A stretch of DNA of 64,000 nucleotides from CAZNPL01 sp964574815 (GCA_964574815.1 CAZNPL010000036.1:1-64000), one strand, 5' to 3'; positions 44,557 to 54,592 are shown, numbered from the stretch's first letter. The notes: generated by a model from the letters alone, not told the origin. Numbers and translations are program-made.

Positions 44557-45339
44557 TTACGTCCAATAGCGTTCGAAGTGGAGGTTGCCTTCCTGGTGTT
44601 TGGTGCTCACCAAGAACCCGCGCTCTTCCAGCATTTTGCTTACCGATTCGATCATGTCCGGGTTGCCGCAGAGGAAGGCGTGGCACCGTCGGGGGTCGAT
44701 TTCGCGGGCCGAGCCGGAATTCAATAGGTCGGTGAGCGCCTCCTGCGCCCGGCCTCGGAGGCCCCGCCAGTCGGAGGACTCCGGCTCGCGTGAAACCGTC
44801 GGCAGGTACTCGATCGACGGATCATCGCGTCTTATGACGTCCAGTTCCGCATGATAGCCGAGATCCGCCGCCGTTCGGGCGCTGTTGATCAGAATGAATC
44901 TGCGCCACCGGCCTTGCCCGCGATAGGTTCGTAACATCGAGACGAACGGCGCGACTCCGGTTCCGGTGGAGATCATGAGCAGATCGCCGCCCTGCGGAAC
45001 ACCCTCGAGCGTGAATGTGCCCTTGATTCGATCGTCCATCCACAGCCGGGACCCGACCTTCAACTCCCACAGACGGCTCGACAGCTTCCCGTCGTCGGCG
45101 TGCGCGAAGAACAATTCGACATGATCACGCTCGCCCGCCGGCGAAGCGATCGAATAGGGTCGCCGAATCAAGTCTTCCGGTGCGTCGGCTTCGCCGTCCT
45201 TGGCCAGCCCGATCGTGACGAACTGCCCCGGTGTGAACTCGGGCACCTGCATGTCGTCGGGCTTGATCCGCAAGACGGCCGTCTGGGTGCCCACGTCTTC
45301 TCGAAACACCACGGTAGCGTTGTATAAGTCATCAGACAT
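44557..45339 (-). CDS. fpr: Ferredoxin/flavodoxin-NADP+ reductase
   Basis: 260 residues, cytoplasmic FAD enzyme. FAD-binding RRPYSIAS, pyrophosphate-region GDLLMISTGTGVAPFVSML, the NADP-site CGNPDMIESV and the C-terminal aromatic motif HFERYWT, as in subclass II bacterial Fpr (E. coli ends VYW). Length matches the family. It passes electrons between NADPH and ferredoxin or flavodoxin. It follows an SDR gene on the same strand at ~190 nt, so cotranscription is uncertain. Confidence 0.9.
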   Translation of the reverse strand: MSDDLYNATVVFREDVGTQTAVLRIKPDDMQVPEFTPGQFVTIGLAKDGEADAPEDLIRRPYSIASPAGERDHVELFFAHADDGKLSSRLWELKVGSRLWMDDRIKGTFTLEGVPQGGDLLMISTGTGVAPFVSMLRTYRGQGRWRRFILINSARTAADLGYHAELDVIRRDDPSIEYLPTVSREPESSDWRGLRGRAQEALTDLLNSGSAREIDPRRCHAFLCGNPDMIESVSKMLEERGFLVSTKHQEGNLHFERYWT

Positions 45340-45526
45340 TGGCGTACTCTGCTTTCTCGAATTCCAGGACTCGCATCACAAGCTTCGTAACGCCGGCGCC
45401 TGACCTCGGGCTGAGCGGCGTATGAATTGCTTGTTATTCGCCGCCTTGCCAGCCGGCCTTGACGTATGTCCAGAGGTCGCACTCCCGAGCCACCGGCCAA
45501 CGCCTGGTGCTGCCGGCGCGAGCAAA

Positions 45527-46321
45527 TCAGAAGCAGGTGTGCACGACGCCGCCGTCCACCCTGCACGCCGCGCCGTTTACGGCGGACGCCAGCGGCGAGC
45601 AGAGAAACGTCACCAGAGCGGCCACTTCTTCCGGCTCGGCAAAGCGCTGCAGCAGCGACGTGGCGCGATGTTGGGGCACGAAATGCTTGCGCAGCTCGTC
45701 CGGGTCCACGTTCTCCTTGGCGGCGATGTTCTCGAGGAACTCCTCGACGCCTTCCGTTCTGGTGGGGCCCGGCAATACGCTGTTGACGGTGACCTGGGTG
45801 CCTCGGGTCATCTCGGCCAGCCCCCGGGCCAGGCCGATCTGAGCGGTCTTGGTGACGGAGTAGTGCAGCATGTTCTCGTCGATATTCAGGCCCGACTCGC
45901 TGGAGATAAAGATGATTCTTCCCCAGCCACGTTCGATCATGCGCGGCAGGAATGCGCGCGCAAGACGCACTCCGCTGAGCACATTGATCTCGAAGTAGCT
46001 GCGCCACTCATCGTCGCTGATCTGTTCGAAGGGCTTTACCTCGAAAATGCTGAGGTTGTTGACAAGGATATCGAGGGGACCCTCGCGCTCGACAGCATGG
46101 ATGAATTGCTCCGCACCATCGGTGGCGGAGAGGTCGGCCGCGACGTCACGGAGGCGATCGGCCGATTTCATTTCGGCGATCGCAGCCTGGACGGATTCTT
46201 CTGTCCGCCCGTTTACCACGGTCGTGGCCCCCTCGTCGGCAAGGTTCTCTGCGATGGCCCGGCCGATGCCTTTGGTAGAGCCGGTTACTGCAGCCAGTTT
46301 GCCCTCGAGCTTCAGGTCCAT
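45527..46321 (-). CDS. Short-chain dehydrogenase/reductase (FabG-like)
   Basis: 264 residues. The start at 46321 follows GAGGG 8-9 nt away; the open extension upstream has no homology. Cofactor motif TGSTKGIG, NNLS in place of NNAG, the catalytic Ser in FISSESG and YSVTK with Tyr and Lys, ending VNGAACRVDGGVV as in the FabG-like branch. NGRTEES after strand 2 suggests NADP(H). Likely a 3-oxo/hydroxy oxidoreductase; substrate unknown. Confidence 0.87.
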   Translation of the reverse strand: MDLKLEGKLAAVTGSTKGIGRAIAENLADEGATTVVNGRTEESVQAAIAEMKSADRLRDVAADLSATDGAEQFIHAVEREGPLDILVNNLSIFEVKPFEQISDDEWRSYFEINVLSGVRLARAFLPRMIERGWGRIIFISSESGLNIDENMLHYSVTKTAQIGLARGLAEMTRGTQVTVNSVLPGPTRTEGVEEFLENIAAKENVDPDELRKHFVPQHRATSLLQRFAEPEEVAALVTFLCSPLASAVNGAACRVDGGVVHTCF

Positions 46322-46643
46322 GTATCGGGTCCCTCGTTGCGCTTGTGCTGGGCCTTGTTCTATCCCCGCCATGCGTCGTGTTTCAGACGAACGGGCCAAG
46401 TTAGCTCCTCTGCGCGACAGACGACTGAATTCGAACTGAATGATTTGAAAGGCCTCATGGTTGCGGGGTCCCCGTGATAGGTCCTCATGACTGTGACCAA
46501 CCGGGCTTTGCCCCGCCTTACGGCTCGATGCGCCTCCCCTTGCGAATCAACAGTGGCCCGCCGCCCGCCGGCTGACTGCGAATTCATGCCCGCTTCAGCA
46601 GGCGTTCACGTTCCCAAAACATCGTCGTTGTGAGGTAAGGGAC
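46322..46643. other. Divergent intergenic region
   Basis: 322 bases between the SDR gene and the ZIP transporter. No convincing promoter pair, RNA gene or coding frame was found. Confidence 0.4.
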
Positions 46644-47402
46644 ATGGCGAGTCCGGCGATGACCAGCGTCAACATCTGGACGGTACTGCTTGCCGCCGGG
46701 CTTACGGCGCTGGCCACGGGTCTCGGCGTGATTCCCTTCCTCTTTGTAAGAGATATCAACCGCTGGTTGCTGAGCATCTCCAATGCAGTCGCGGCCGGGC
46801 TGATGCTGGCGGCCACTCACAGTCTTGTCTCCGAGGGCTCTGCGTCGAGTCCGGCGCGAACGCTGGCCGGAGTTCTGGTGGGAGTGTGCCTGATTGTATT
46901 GGCCAACCGCCTGATTCGCCGACGGGGAGGCTTCGACATCGCGGATCTGGCGGGCGGCAATGCGCGAAAGGCGCTGCTGATTCTGGGGGTCATGACGGCG
47001 CACTCGTTCGCCGAGGGGGTGGGCGTGGGTGTTTCGTTCGGCGGTGGCAAGGAACTGGGCGTGTTTATCACGGCGGCGATCGCCGTCCACAACGTTCCGG
47101 AGGGACTTGCGATCAGCCTCGTTCTGGTGCCGCGCGGCACGCAGCTCTGGAAGGCGGCCGGCTGGAGCGTCTTCACCAGCTTGCCCCAGCCGCTGATGGC
47201 GCTGCCGGCGTTCGTCCTGGTGTTCGTATTCGAACCGTTTCTTCCGTTCGGACTCGGATTGGCGGGCGGCGCGATGATCTGGATGGTGTTTGCGGAGCTC
47301 ATTCCTGATGCGCTCGAGCATGCGTCCAGCGCGGCGGCCGCTACCACCGTGACGCTTGCCTTTGCTGCCATGCTGGCATTTCAGCGACTCCTGGTGCCCT
47401 GA
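46644..47402 (+). CDS. ZIP-family divalent metal transporter
   Basis: 252 residues, eight predicted spans. The two metal-binding helices carry HSFAEGVGVGVSFG and HNVPEGLAISL, the ZIP signatures, and ELIPDALEH lies in a later helix. A basic cytoplasmic loop (RLIRRRGGFD) separates spans 3 and 4. Transports Zn2+ or Fe2+ into the cytoplasm; metal choice is not readable. GAGG is 9-10 nt before the ATG. Confidence 0.88.
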   Translation: MASPAMTSVNIWTVLLAAGLTALATGLGVIPFLFVRDINRWLLSISNAVAAGLMLAATHSLVSEGSASSPARTLAGVLVGVCLIVLANRLIRRRGGFDIADLAGGNARKALLILGVMTAHSFAEGVGVGVSFGGGKELGVFITAAIAVHNVPEGLAISLVLVPRGTQLWKAAGWSVFTSLPQPLMALPAFVLVFVFEPFLPFGLGLAGGAMIWMVFAELIPDALEHASSAAAATTVTLAFAAMLAFQRLLVP

Positions 47403-47498
47403 CAATGCGCTCGCCGTGTGGGCCGAGCACCCCGACTTCGAACGCGGGCGGTGCGATCGGCCGGGACATCAGCGACGATAGCGGCGTTGCGCTGCAGC

Positions 47499-48416
47499 TT
47501 ACGCCGGACGTGCGAGTTCGGCGCGTAAGGCGCCCTCGAGACGCGGGTAGAGGAATTCGAAGTCGCTCTGCTCCAGCCGGTGCGGTACGGCTCGGACGCT
47601 CGGCAGGAGCAGTTCCTCAGCCATTTCACCCAACGCCGTCCGCAGCAGCCACGCCGGAAGGCGGAAGATCGTTGGCCGGTGCAGGACGCGGCCCAGCGTC
47701 TTGACGAATTCGGTATTGGTCACGGGGTTTGGCGCTACGGCGTTCACCGGGCCACTTAGCTCGTCGTCACGCAGGGCGTGATCGATGATCGCGACGAGAT
47801 CTGTGAGCGCAATCCAGCTCATGTACTGCTCGCCGCTGCCGACGACGCCGCCGAGGCCCAATCGAAACGGCGTGAGCATCCTGTCGAGCATGCCCCCTTC
47901 GCGGGCCAGCACGACCCCCAGACGAAGCGTGACGACCCGTATGCCGGCCTCTCGCGCAGGTTCGGCGGCCGATTCCCATTCCTGCGTGACTTCGGCCAGG
48001 AATCCGGCGCCTGCGGCCGACTCTTCGGTCAGCACCTGGTCGCCGCGCGTTCCGTAATATCCTATTGCCGAGGCGCAGATGAGCGTGTCGGGCTTGCGCT
48101 CCAATCCGGCAATGCCCTCACACAGCAACTGCGTGCCTTTGACGCGGCTGTCGCGGATGGCGCGCCGTTTGGCCTCGGTCCATCGGCCGTTTGCGATATT
48201 CTCACCTGCCAGATGGATCACGGCGTGGACGCCCTCGAGCCTCTCGGCGTCGAACTCGTACGCGCCGGGAGACCAGTAAACGGCGTCCTCGTCCCCTGGT
48301 TGCGGGCCACGCACGAGACGCATGATTCGATATCCGTCGCTGGACAGATGGCGACAAACGCGGCTGCCGACGAGTCCGTGGCTTCCGCTGACGGCGACGG
48401 CGGGCGTGGTAGTCAT
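47499..48416 (-). CDS. TIGR01777-family NAD(P)-dependent epimerase-like protein
   Basis: 305 residues. Rossmann motif SGSHGLVG near the N-terminus (the glycine pattern of extended SDRs), VIHLAGENIANGRWTEAKRRAI, SAIGYYGTRGDQVLTEES and YMSWIALTDLV are hallmarks of the YfcH/TIGR01777 group. A DUF1731-like tail (PAWLLRTALGEMAEELLLPS) completes the family architecture. The enzymatic role of this widespread group, related to cell-division inhibitor SulA-labelled proteins in older annotation, is unsettled. GGAGG lies ~10 nt before the ATG. Confidence 0.9.
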   Translation of the reverse strand: MTTTPAVAVSGSHGLVGSRVCRHLSSDGYRIMRLVRGPQPGDEDAVYWSPGAYEFDAERLEGVHAVIHLAGENIANGRWTEAKRRAIRDSRVKGTQLLCEGIAGLERKPDTLICASAIGYYGTRGDQVLTEESAAGAGFLAEVTQEWESAAEPAREAGIRVVTLRLGVVLAREGGMLDRMLTPFRLGLGGVVGSGEQYMSWIALTDLVAIIDHALRDDELSGPVNAVAPNPVTNTEFVKTLGRVLHRPTIFRLPAWLLRTALGEMAEELLLPSVRAVPHRLEQSDFEFLYPRLEGALRAELARPA

Positions 48417-48977
48417 GGTCGTGTCACCTCCAGCTAAGAGGGCCTACTTTTTGCTTTCGCGAGTCCGCATGGCCCGCCAGGGGCGCGGTGGCCAAACTCA
48501 AGCATCCTCCGTCCGGCGATTCCTGTCTGCCACGTGAGTTCTCGTCCTTCGCCAAAAGGGGCAGGCGACCAAGCCCGACGTTGACCCCCGGCCATCAGGG
48601 TACCCAACTGCAGCCGACAGGCAATGTCGCCTCCTTCAAAAACGACTGCGGGCTATTCGTTCCCGTTCACACGCCCATGCCGTGGCGTCGCGTACCAGCG
48701 CACTTGCCACGGCGGGCCCAATCGTATCGTGGACCAGAATTCCCCGTCGCTTATCTTGACGCGCAATCGGTTGGGCTAAGTGGTTCCTCGGGCCGAATCT
48801 TCTTATCTCGCCGGTTCCTCAGCGCGACGTTGTCTGAGGATCGCGCGACTCGTCTGTTCGCGTGCCAGATGCGCCGACATTTGGAGTTGACTGCGAAAGG
48901 GAGGCGGCTATGATTGGTTGCGTCAACGATGCCCTCTCATGCCCGCTGGGCGAACTTGCCGAGGGAGCGGCGGACCG
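48417..48977. other. Gene-free interval
   Basis: About 560 bases between divergent genes. Small open frames on the plus strand have Arg/Ser/Pro-rich products without homology. The promoter of the CsgG-like operon must lie here, but no convincing -35/-10 pair was identified. Confidence 0.4.
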
Positions 48978-49913
48978 ATGGATTCAGTTTCACCTCGAGA
49001 CAGAACTCTAACCCGCGCGGCCACCGTATTGTTGACTGTCCTTGCGGCTCCGGCGCCAGATGCATCGCCCGCAGAGACTCCTTCATGGGCCGTAAAGGCC
49101 ACGATCGATAACCCAGAATACCGTGTAACAGATGCCGTTGCCGCCCATGTTTTTGGCGGTCGCTGGCTCAAGCTCAATGTTTCGATCTCCGCTCCGTCCA
49201 ATGCAGGCACCACGTTGCGTGCCAGGCTTTTCCAAAAGGCGCACCGTCTTGACATGCCTGTGGGAGAAAGCATTGAACTTCCCATGCCACCGACACCACA
49301 GCATAAGAGCCGTCGACAGCTATCATTCTCTCTCGCGGTACCGGAGGTCGCGCGACCCACTACCATGGAACTTCGGTTCTTCGCCGAGACAAACAAGGGG
49401 CGGCCATGGGTCCAAAGGGGTGCCGTCCAGTTCAAAGTGTATCCCAGCGATCTGCTCGCGCCCTTCCGGGCGGCCGCGGAGCGTAACTCCCTCGCAGTGC
49501 TGGACCCTACCGGTCGTCTGAAATCATTCCTGAAAGAACAACGCGTGCCGTTCATCGATATCACGGCGTCGGAACATTCTTTCGAACCAGTCGTATCTTC
49601 GCCCCGGCGAATGGAGCAATCCGACAACCGCAAGACCTCGCTCCAGATCGCCTTGGTAGTATGGCCGGACGATACTGGGGACATCACAACTCAGCACATG
49701 GCGCAGAAGCGGATCGAAGCTCTGATGAGGAATCGCGCCAACGTCGTGGTCTTCAAAGAATCCGCGCGCATCCTCCCCGCTGTTATCTACAGAACGATTG
49801 GACAACGGGTACGCGCGGACGTCGAAATGACACTGCTGGACGCGCTTCCTTTTGACCCGCGCGCACAGCTCGCGTTGCTGGAGATTGTCAGCGGAACGAT
49901 CGGAATAGAATGA
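48978..49913 (+). CDS. Exported protein of unknown function, first gene of the CsgG-like operon
   Basis: 311 residues. GAGGGAGCGG precedes the ATG. A signal sequence (about 8-37, VLLTVLAAPAPDASPA) leads to a beta-rich domain (FGGRWLKLNVSISAPSNAG, RRQLSFSLAVPEV, TTMELRFFAETNKG), then an alpha/beta half with TSLQIALVVWPDDTGDITTQHMAQ and a strand-helix pattern. No domain I can name. It is 27 nt upstream of a CsgG-like gene and probably part of the same envelope system. Confidence 0.7.
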   Translation: MDSVSPRDRTLTRAATVLLTVLAAPAPDASPAETPSWAVKATIDNPEYRVTDAVAAHVFGGRWLKLNVSISAPSNAGTTLRARLFQKAHRLDMPVGESIELPMPPTPQHKSRRQLSFSLAVPEVARPTTMELRFFAETNKGRPWVQRGAVQFKVYPSDLLAPFRAAAERNSLAVLDPTGRLKSFLKEQRVPFIDITASEHSFEPVVSSPRRMEQSDNRKTSLQIALVVWPDDTGDITTQHMAQKRIEALMRNRANVVVFKESARILPAVIYRTIGQRVRADVEMTLLDALPFDPRAQLALLEIVSGTIGIE

Positions 49914-49940
49914 CCATAAGCTTGATGAGGGGCTCATGCC

Positions 49941-50942
49941 ATGAACGCCAAATATGATCGAGCGGCCCGGGAGGTGGGCAACTGCAGTACCGGGCTTGTT
50001 CTGGCCCTCGTCGTCGCGGGGCTTGTGTGTGTTAATCCGTCCAGCGGGCGTGAACGCGCGCCCGCGGCGAAGGACCGCGCGCCGGTCGTGACAGTTGCAG
50101 TGCTCGATTTTGATGGCCCGAACGAACGCGCCAAAGAGATGGGCCGCGAGGTGAGTCTTCTCCTGACGGCCCGGCTCTCTGAAAAGCGCTCACTTGCTAC
50201 GGTCGAGCGGGAGCGGCTTGACTTGGCTTTGAGTGAACAGGAACTTGGATTGTCCGGATTGGTCAGTTCAGCCACTGCCTCGCAATTCGGACAACTCACC
50301 GGTGCGAAAGTGCTCGTGACCGGGAAGGTCCTTGTGCTCGGCGACGAGTTGCACGTCGTCGTCAAGATCATTGGCACGGAGACGTGTAGAGTGTTTGGCG
50401 AGTCGGTGCGTCAAGATCTGAACGGTGCCCTTCCGGAAATGATTGAAAGGCTTGCGGACAAGGTTGCGGCGAACATCGGCCGAAACCGCGAACAACTCGT
50501 TGCCGAGCACGACAAGACCGGCGATTTCCTCAAGCGCCTCGCCCGCAAGATCGAGGGGTCTGACCGCCCGGTCGTGTCGATCAGCATCACCGAGACGCAC
50601 AACGGGCGCCGATCGCTCGATCCGGCCGCCGAGACGGAGTTCACTCGCGCACTGATTGAACTCGGGTTCACGGTTGTCGACTCGGGCATGACCGCCCAAT
50701 CGCCGAGCATTGAAATCGTCGGCGAGGCGATCAGTGAGTTCGGCTCGCGACGCGGCAACCTGGTGTCCTGCCGCGGGCGTGTGGAGATCAAGGCGGTCGA
50801 GCGAGACTCCGGAAACATAGTGGCTGCCGCAAGACAGATGGCGATAGGAATCGATATCGGCGACGAGTTGGCCGGCAAAATCGCCCTCCAAAGGGCAGCG
50901 CAGCGTCTGGTGGAGCAGATCGTGCCTTCATTGGTGCGGTAA
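49941..50942 (+). CDS. CsgG/FlgT-like exported protein
   Basis: 333 residues. The N-terminal membrane/signal segment (LVLALVVAGLVCVN) is followed by the CsgG-like fold: VAVLDFDGPNERAKEMGREV, LTARLSEKRSLATVERERLDLALSEQEL and GQLTGAKVLVTGKVLVLGDEL. The second half repeats a similar alpha/beta pattern (PVVSISITETHNGRRSLDPA... IEIVGEAISEFGSRRGN). CsgG itself forms the curli secretion pore, but many CsgG-like proteins only share the fold; no lipobox cysteine is clear here. Middle gene of a three-gene operon. Confidence 0.75.
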   Translation: MNAKYDRAAREVGNCSTGLVLALVVAGLVCVNPSSGRERAPAAKDRAPVVTVAVLDFDGPNERAKEMGREVSLLLTARLSEKRSLATVERERLDLALSEQELGLSGLVSSATASQFGQLTGAKVLVTGKVLVLGDELHVVVKIIGTETCRVFGESVRQDLNGALPEMIERLADKVAANIGRNREQLVAEHDKTGDFLKRLARKIEGSDRPVVSISITETHNGRRSLDPAAETEFTRALIELGFTVVDSGMTAQSPSIEIVGEAISEFGSRRGNLVSCRGRVEIKAVERDSGNIVAAARQMAIGIDIGDELAGKIALQRAAQRLVEQIVPSLVR

Positions 50943-50970
50943 GGGCAAGCGTCGGATGTGGAGTAAGGCC

Positions 50971-53900
50971 ATGACGCGTGACAGAGCCGTACCCGTGACT
51001 GGGGTCCGGGGCCCGATCATCTTCTCCGTCGCCTGCCAGCTGTCGCCGTTCATACCTTTCGTACACGCTCAGGTTGCAACCGTCGGCCGTGACCACGATG
51101 AACGTTTCGCCCATCCCCGTAGCGTCGCCGTGCTCGACTTCGCGATGAAGGACAGCTCCGACGGTGTGGATTCTTCAGCCCTTGGCGTTGCCGACTACCT
51201 GACTGTCTCGCTTCAAAACCAAGGCGTGTTCACAATCGAGCGCCTGGAGCTTCGGCACGTCCTGGCGGAGCGCGAACTGCAAACCGGCGGCTTCTTGAAA
51301 GCCGGCGAGATCATTCGCGCCCGGCTGCCCTGGGTCAGGTACTTGGCGAGAGGCACCGTAGAACGGCTGAAAGACGACGGTGTCAGGTTGACCGTCTCCA
51401 TCGCCGACGCCGCAACGGGAGTCGAAGTCTCGGAAATCGTCGCCAACCGCGACAGCTACGAACAATTGAGCTTTGCGATTGAGGAGTTGGCCGACCGCAT
51501 CGCGCGCTTTGTCGTCGGTAAGCAAAACGCGCCCAGTGTCGGGCGGGAGCCCGTCCCTGGTTTCACCTCGATCCCGGAGGTCGCGCTCCAGTTTTACAGG
51601 GGTGTTGACCACTACGTATCGGGCCGACCGGCATTCGCAAGCGAATACTTCAATTGGGCCGCCAACGCGGACCCAAGTTTCATCATCGCCAAGTTGTGGA
51701 GGATGAAGTCTTATCAGGTGCTGGGCCTGGACGATTTTGCAGGAATTGTGCATGACGACATCGCCGGGACCACAGCAGGACGGGCGCTGCTGGACCGGCT
51801 CGACGGCGGCAAGGCGGAAACAGGCCCGCGACGAGTGACGGCCGTCTATTTTGACGGAGCAGTAAGCGAGCAGGGGCAACGAATCGCAAACGCGTTGCGG
51901 CGTCAGCCGGCTATCCAGGTTTTTTCACCGGCTTGGATCCGGCAGTTAGCCGCGGAAGCCGACCTCAGTGTCACCCCGGATTTCCGCACACATCAACTGT
52001 TCAGCCGCACGTGGCTGCCGATCGATGTTCTTGTCTCCGTGCGCGCCAACTCCGCGGACGGGCCCGACGCGGCACCCTCGGTGCGCTCGATTGACGCCGT
52101 GACGGGCACCGTCTTGTACAAAGCGCCGTTGTCCGCATTCGAGGCAGGATGGCCAGACGAGCTGGATCAGCTCGTCTGTCCACTGCGACAACGGCGTGCC
52201 TCTGAGGAACGGTCCTTTATCAGCCGGAATCCGCAGCCAAAGCTTCATGACTCCCATGTCAAACGCAGGGGACGCATTTTTCAACGTGCCTACCGCCTTC
52301 GTGCGATGTGCGAAGAACCGCGTAATCCGCTGACTATCATACAGTGTTTTAAGACGTTGCGACGCACGCAGGGTAGACAAGTTTGGAAGGAGTACCCTGT
52401 CGCAACCCTCCCATACTACGACGCTCTGATGGACCGCCTGCTCGAAGCATTGGAGCCGAACGACCCCCACGCTGCCCGTTGGACCTCCTACGCGTTATGG
52501 GTCAAGTGGTATTGCGGCGACGATGTCAGCAATGGTTCATGGTCTAAGACCAAAAACGCACGCGCGTCAATTCACTTTAGACCACTCGTGCGGACGTACC
52601 CTGACACACCTGCCGCACTCGCCGCCCGGTACCTGATCGGCCTCGAGTTATTGGCCGACGGCAGGGTAGGTGAGGCATCGTCTGCTCTCTCCTCAATCGT
52701 CGAAGAATTCGAGAGTCTCTACGGCGCAGGTACGCGGGACGCGCAATGGCAAATCCGCGCCAATCTCTATTATTTTGCTGCAAGAGCGACTTCCGCGACA
52801 GGAAACACGACCAATTCGCGGCGATACGCCCATAAGTTGCTGTCGATTCTGGACGTGGAAGACGGTCCGATAACGGGTGAGGGTTCGCGCGCGGACCGCT
52901 TGGACCCTTACTGTTTCGCCATTGTCAAGGCACCGTGGAAGCCGACGAGGATGATCATGCCCGGGACGCTTCTGCGGAAGATGGACCTCATCTCGCTCGG
53001 CTTCGGCCGGCGGGCTCAAAAGTTCTGCGCGGACCTCCTGACAACGGCGCCCCCCGGCGCGTCGGTAGTGGACGCATTGTATCTTGAATATACGGAGCTC
53101 GGCTCGTCCGGGCAACGCAGGCGCGCCTATGAAGTCGCGCAGGAGTATATCCGTGCAATCACTCGTGCTCTGCGAGCCGGTGATCCCGTGGATCCTGTTC
53201 ACCTTGGCTTCAGGCTCTTCTCCTTCGCCCAGATTGCATCCGGCGCTATATCAAGCGGACAGGCAAGGGTCAACCAGGATCTCATTAATGAACTGATCGA
53301 CGCCCTTCGCGCAGCGAAAAACGCCTATCCGACTCGAGACGACGTGCTGCTCTACCTTATGTACTCTGTCGGACGTTACGATGACATTGTGGAGCACGCC
53401 GAGGGGCGCCTTGCCGCCGCGAAAGATCCCACAGAAAAGCGCATCGCCCTGAGCATGAAGGCGCGGGCGCTGTCACTGGGAGGCCGCCACAGGGAAAGCG
53501 CCGAATTGTTGGAGCGCGAAGTCATTGCGCTCGAATCCGATCTGCCTCGCGGCCGTCGCCGAGGGATCGAGTTGTTCTATCAGTGCGTCGGAGGTTTCGA
53601 ACGGGCTGGCGATTTTGATCGTGCCGCTCGAGTTCTTGAGCGCCGTCTTCGCGCGTACGAAGACAGCCTTCCAATCGCTGTGGAACGTTCAGGAGCTGAC
53701 AGGCCGCTGCGCCCGGCCTTGGCTTCGGAGTTGGCTTATCTCAAATACCACTTGGCACGCATGGCGATCAAGTTGGGCAATCACCATCGAGCCATTACCC
53801 TTCTGAAGGAAGCGATCGAAATATCAGACGGCCGGGAGCTAAGTCTCCACGTGGACCATGGCGACGTAGGTTTTGACTACTACCAGGGCGGAGGGTCCTC

Positions 53901-53982
53901 GACATCGCACGGAGAGGTCTTCGGTCGGTCCGTGAAGCTCCTGGAGACGCTTAGAGAGGAAGCCCTTTCAGATGACCCATAA
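50971..53982 (+). CDS. CsgG-like domain fused to a long TPR-type helical protein
   Basis: 1003 residues. I chose the ATG at 50971 (GGAG and AAGG upstream) over the ATG at 50956. After a signal segment (FSVACQLSPFIPFVHAQ), residues ~50-185 repeat the CsgG-like pattern (SVAVLDFAMKDSSDGVDSSA, FTIERLELRHVLAERELQTG, YLARGTVERLKDDGVRLTVSI). The remainder, about 800 residues, is mostly paired helices with TPR-like spacing (for example MYSVGRYDDIVEHAEGRLAAA and ALSLGGRHRESAELLEREV). Probably a large periplasmic scaffold. Its start lies 28 nt after the CsgG-like gene. Confidence 0.78.
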   Translation: MTRDRAVPVTGVRGPIIFSVACQLSPFIPFVHAQVATVGRDHDERFAHPRSVAVLDFAMKDSSDGVDSSALGVADYLTVSLQNQGVFTIERLELRHVLAERELQTGGFLKAGEIIRARLPWVRYLARGTVERLKDDGVRLTVSIADAATGVEVSEIVANRDSYEQLSFAIEELADRIARFVVGKQNAPSVGREPVPGFTSIPEVALQFYRGVDHYVSGRPAFASEYFNWAANADPSFIIAKLWRMKSYQVLGLDDFAGIVHDDIAGTTAGRALLDRLDGGKAETGPRRVTAVYFDGAVSEQGQRIANALRRQPAIQVFSPAWIRQLAAEADLSVTPDFRTHQLFSRTWLPIDVLVSVRANSADGPDAAPSVRSIDAVTGTVLYKAPLSAFEAGWPDELDQLVCPLRQRRASEERSFISRNPQPKLHDSHVKRRGRIFQRAYRLRAMCEEPRNPLTIIQCFKTLRRTQGRQVWKEYPVATLPYYDALMDRLLEALEPNDPHAARWTSYALWVKWYCGDDVSNGSWSKTKNARASIHFRPLVRTYPDTPAALAARYLIGLELLADGRVGEASSALSSIVEEFESLYGAGTRDAQWQIRANLYYFAARATSATGNTTNSRRYAHKLLSILDVEDGPITGEGSRADRLDPYCFAIVKAPWKPTRMIMPGTLLRKMDLISLGFGRRAQKFCADLLTTAPPGASVVDALYLEYTELGSSGQRRRAYEVAQEYIRAITRALRAGDPVDPVHLGFRLFSFAQIASGAISSGQARVNQDLINELIDALRAAKNAYPTRDDVLLYLMYSVGRYDDIVEHAEGRLAAAKDPTEKRIALSMKARALSLGGRHRESAELLEREVIALESDLPRGRRRGIELFYQCVGGFERAGDFDRAARVLERRLRAYEDSLPIAVERSGADRPLRPALASELAYLKYHLARMAIKLGNHHRAITLLKEAIEISDGRELSLHVDHGDVGFDYYQGGGSSTSHGEVFGRSVKLLETLREEALSDDP

Positions 53983-54130
53983 CCAAAGCCGCAGGATGTG
54001 ATCGCGGATGGCACGGACTCCGGTGCGGACCCCGCGTGAGCTGGAAAGGTAAACAACATCAGCATCACGCGGCGTTTCGCGCGGAAACATGGGCCACAAC
54101 GCCATCTGTGAGAAACAACCGAAAACACCT

Positions 54131-54592
54131 CTACATCAGATCGACCTCATAAACCTCATGCCCCGATGGACGCATCCCCAGCGCGGCGTACGTTTCCTTC
54201 GCACCCCGGTTTGCTTGCATCACGTAAAGGCGCAGGCCGCGGGCGTCCGCGCTCGAACGAGCCAATTCCTCGACGTGCTTGAACAACGCCCGAAACACCC
54301 CGCCGCGCCGGGCGGCCGGATCAACATACACGCTCTGAAACCACCACAGCCAACCGTTCTCCCAGTCCGACCACTCGAACGTCACCATGCACTGCCCGAC
54401 AACCTTGTCACCGCGCTCGGCCATGAAGTACGGACAGACCTCCGGATGAGCCAGCGCCCATCGCACCCCCTCGGTCAAGGCTGCCTCGTCGAGCTGCTTC
54501 CCCTCCGTATCACGCGCCAGGGCTTGGTTATATGCCACGATCGTCGGCAGGTCCTCCCGCGTCGCCGCTCGCACAGTCACCGCGCCGCTCAT
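54131..54592 (-). CDS. GNAT-family N-acetyltransferase
   Basis: 153 residues. GNAT fold: TVRAATREDLPTIVAYNQAL, GQCMVTFEWSDW, the acetyl-CoA pyrophosphate loop at VYVDPAARRGGVFRALFKHV (variant of Q/RxxGxG/A) and LYVMQANRGAKETYAALGM. The ATG at 54592 overlaps the stop of the upstream Mpo1-like gene (ATGA), giving translational coupling; the longer open frame upstream is only the antisense-free reading of that gene in another register. Acetyl acceptor unknown. Confidence 0.85.
   Translation of the reverse strand: MSGAVTVRAATREDLPTIVAYNQALARDTEGKQLDEAALTEGVRWALAHPEVCPYFMAERGDKVVGQCMVTFEWSDWENGWLWWFQSVYVDPAARRGGVFRALFKHVEELARSSADARGLRLYVMQANRGAKETYAALGMRPSGHEVYEVDLM

Noticed and set aside
48417..48977. 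Small plus-strand frames (for example 48488-48913) as genes
   Set aside because: Products are Pro/Arg/Ser-rich with no domain, no binding site and no codon bias like the neighbours.
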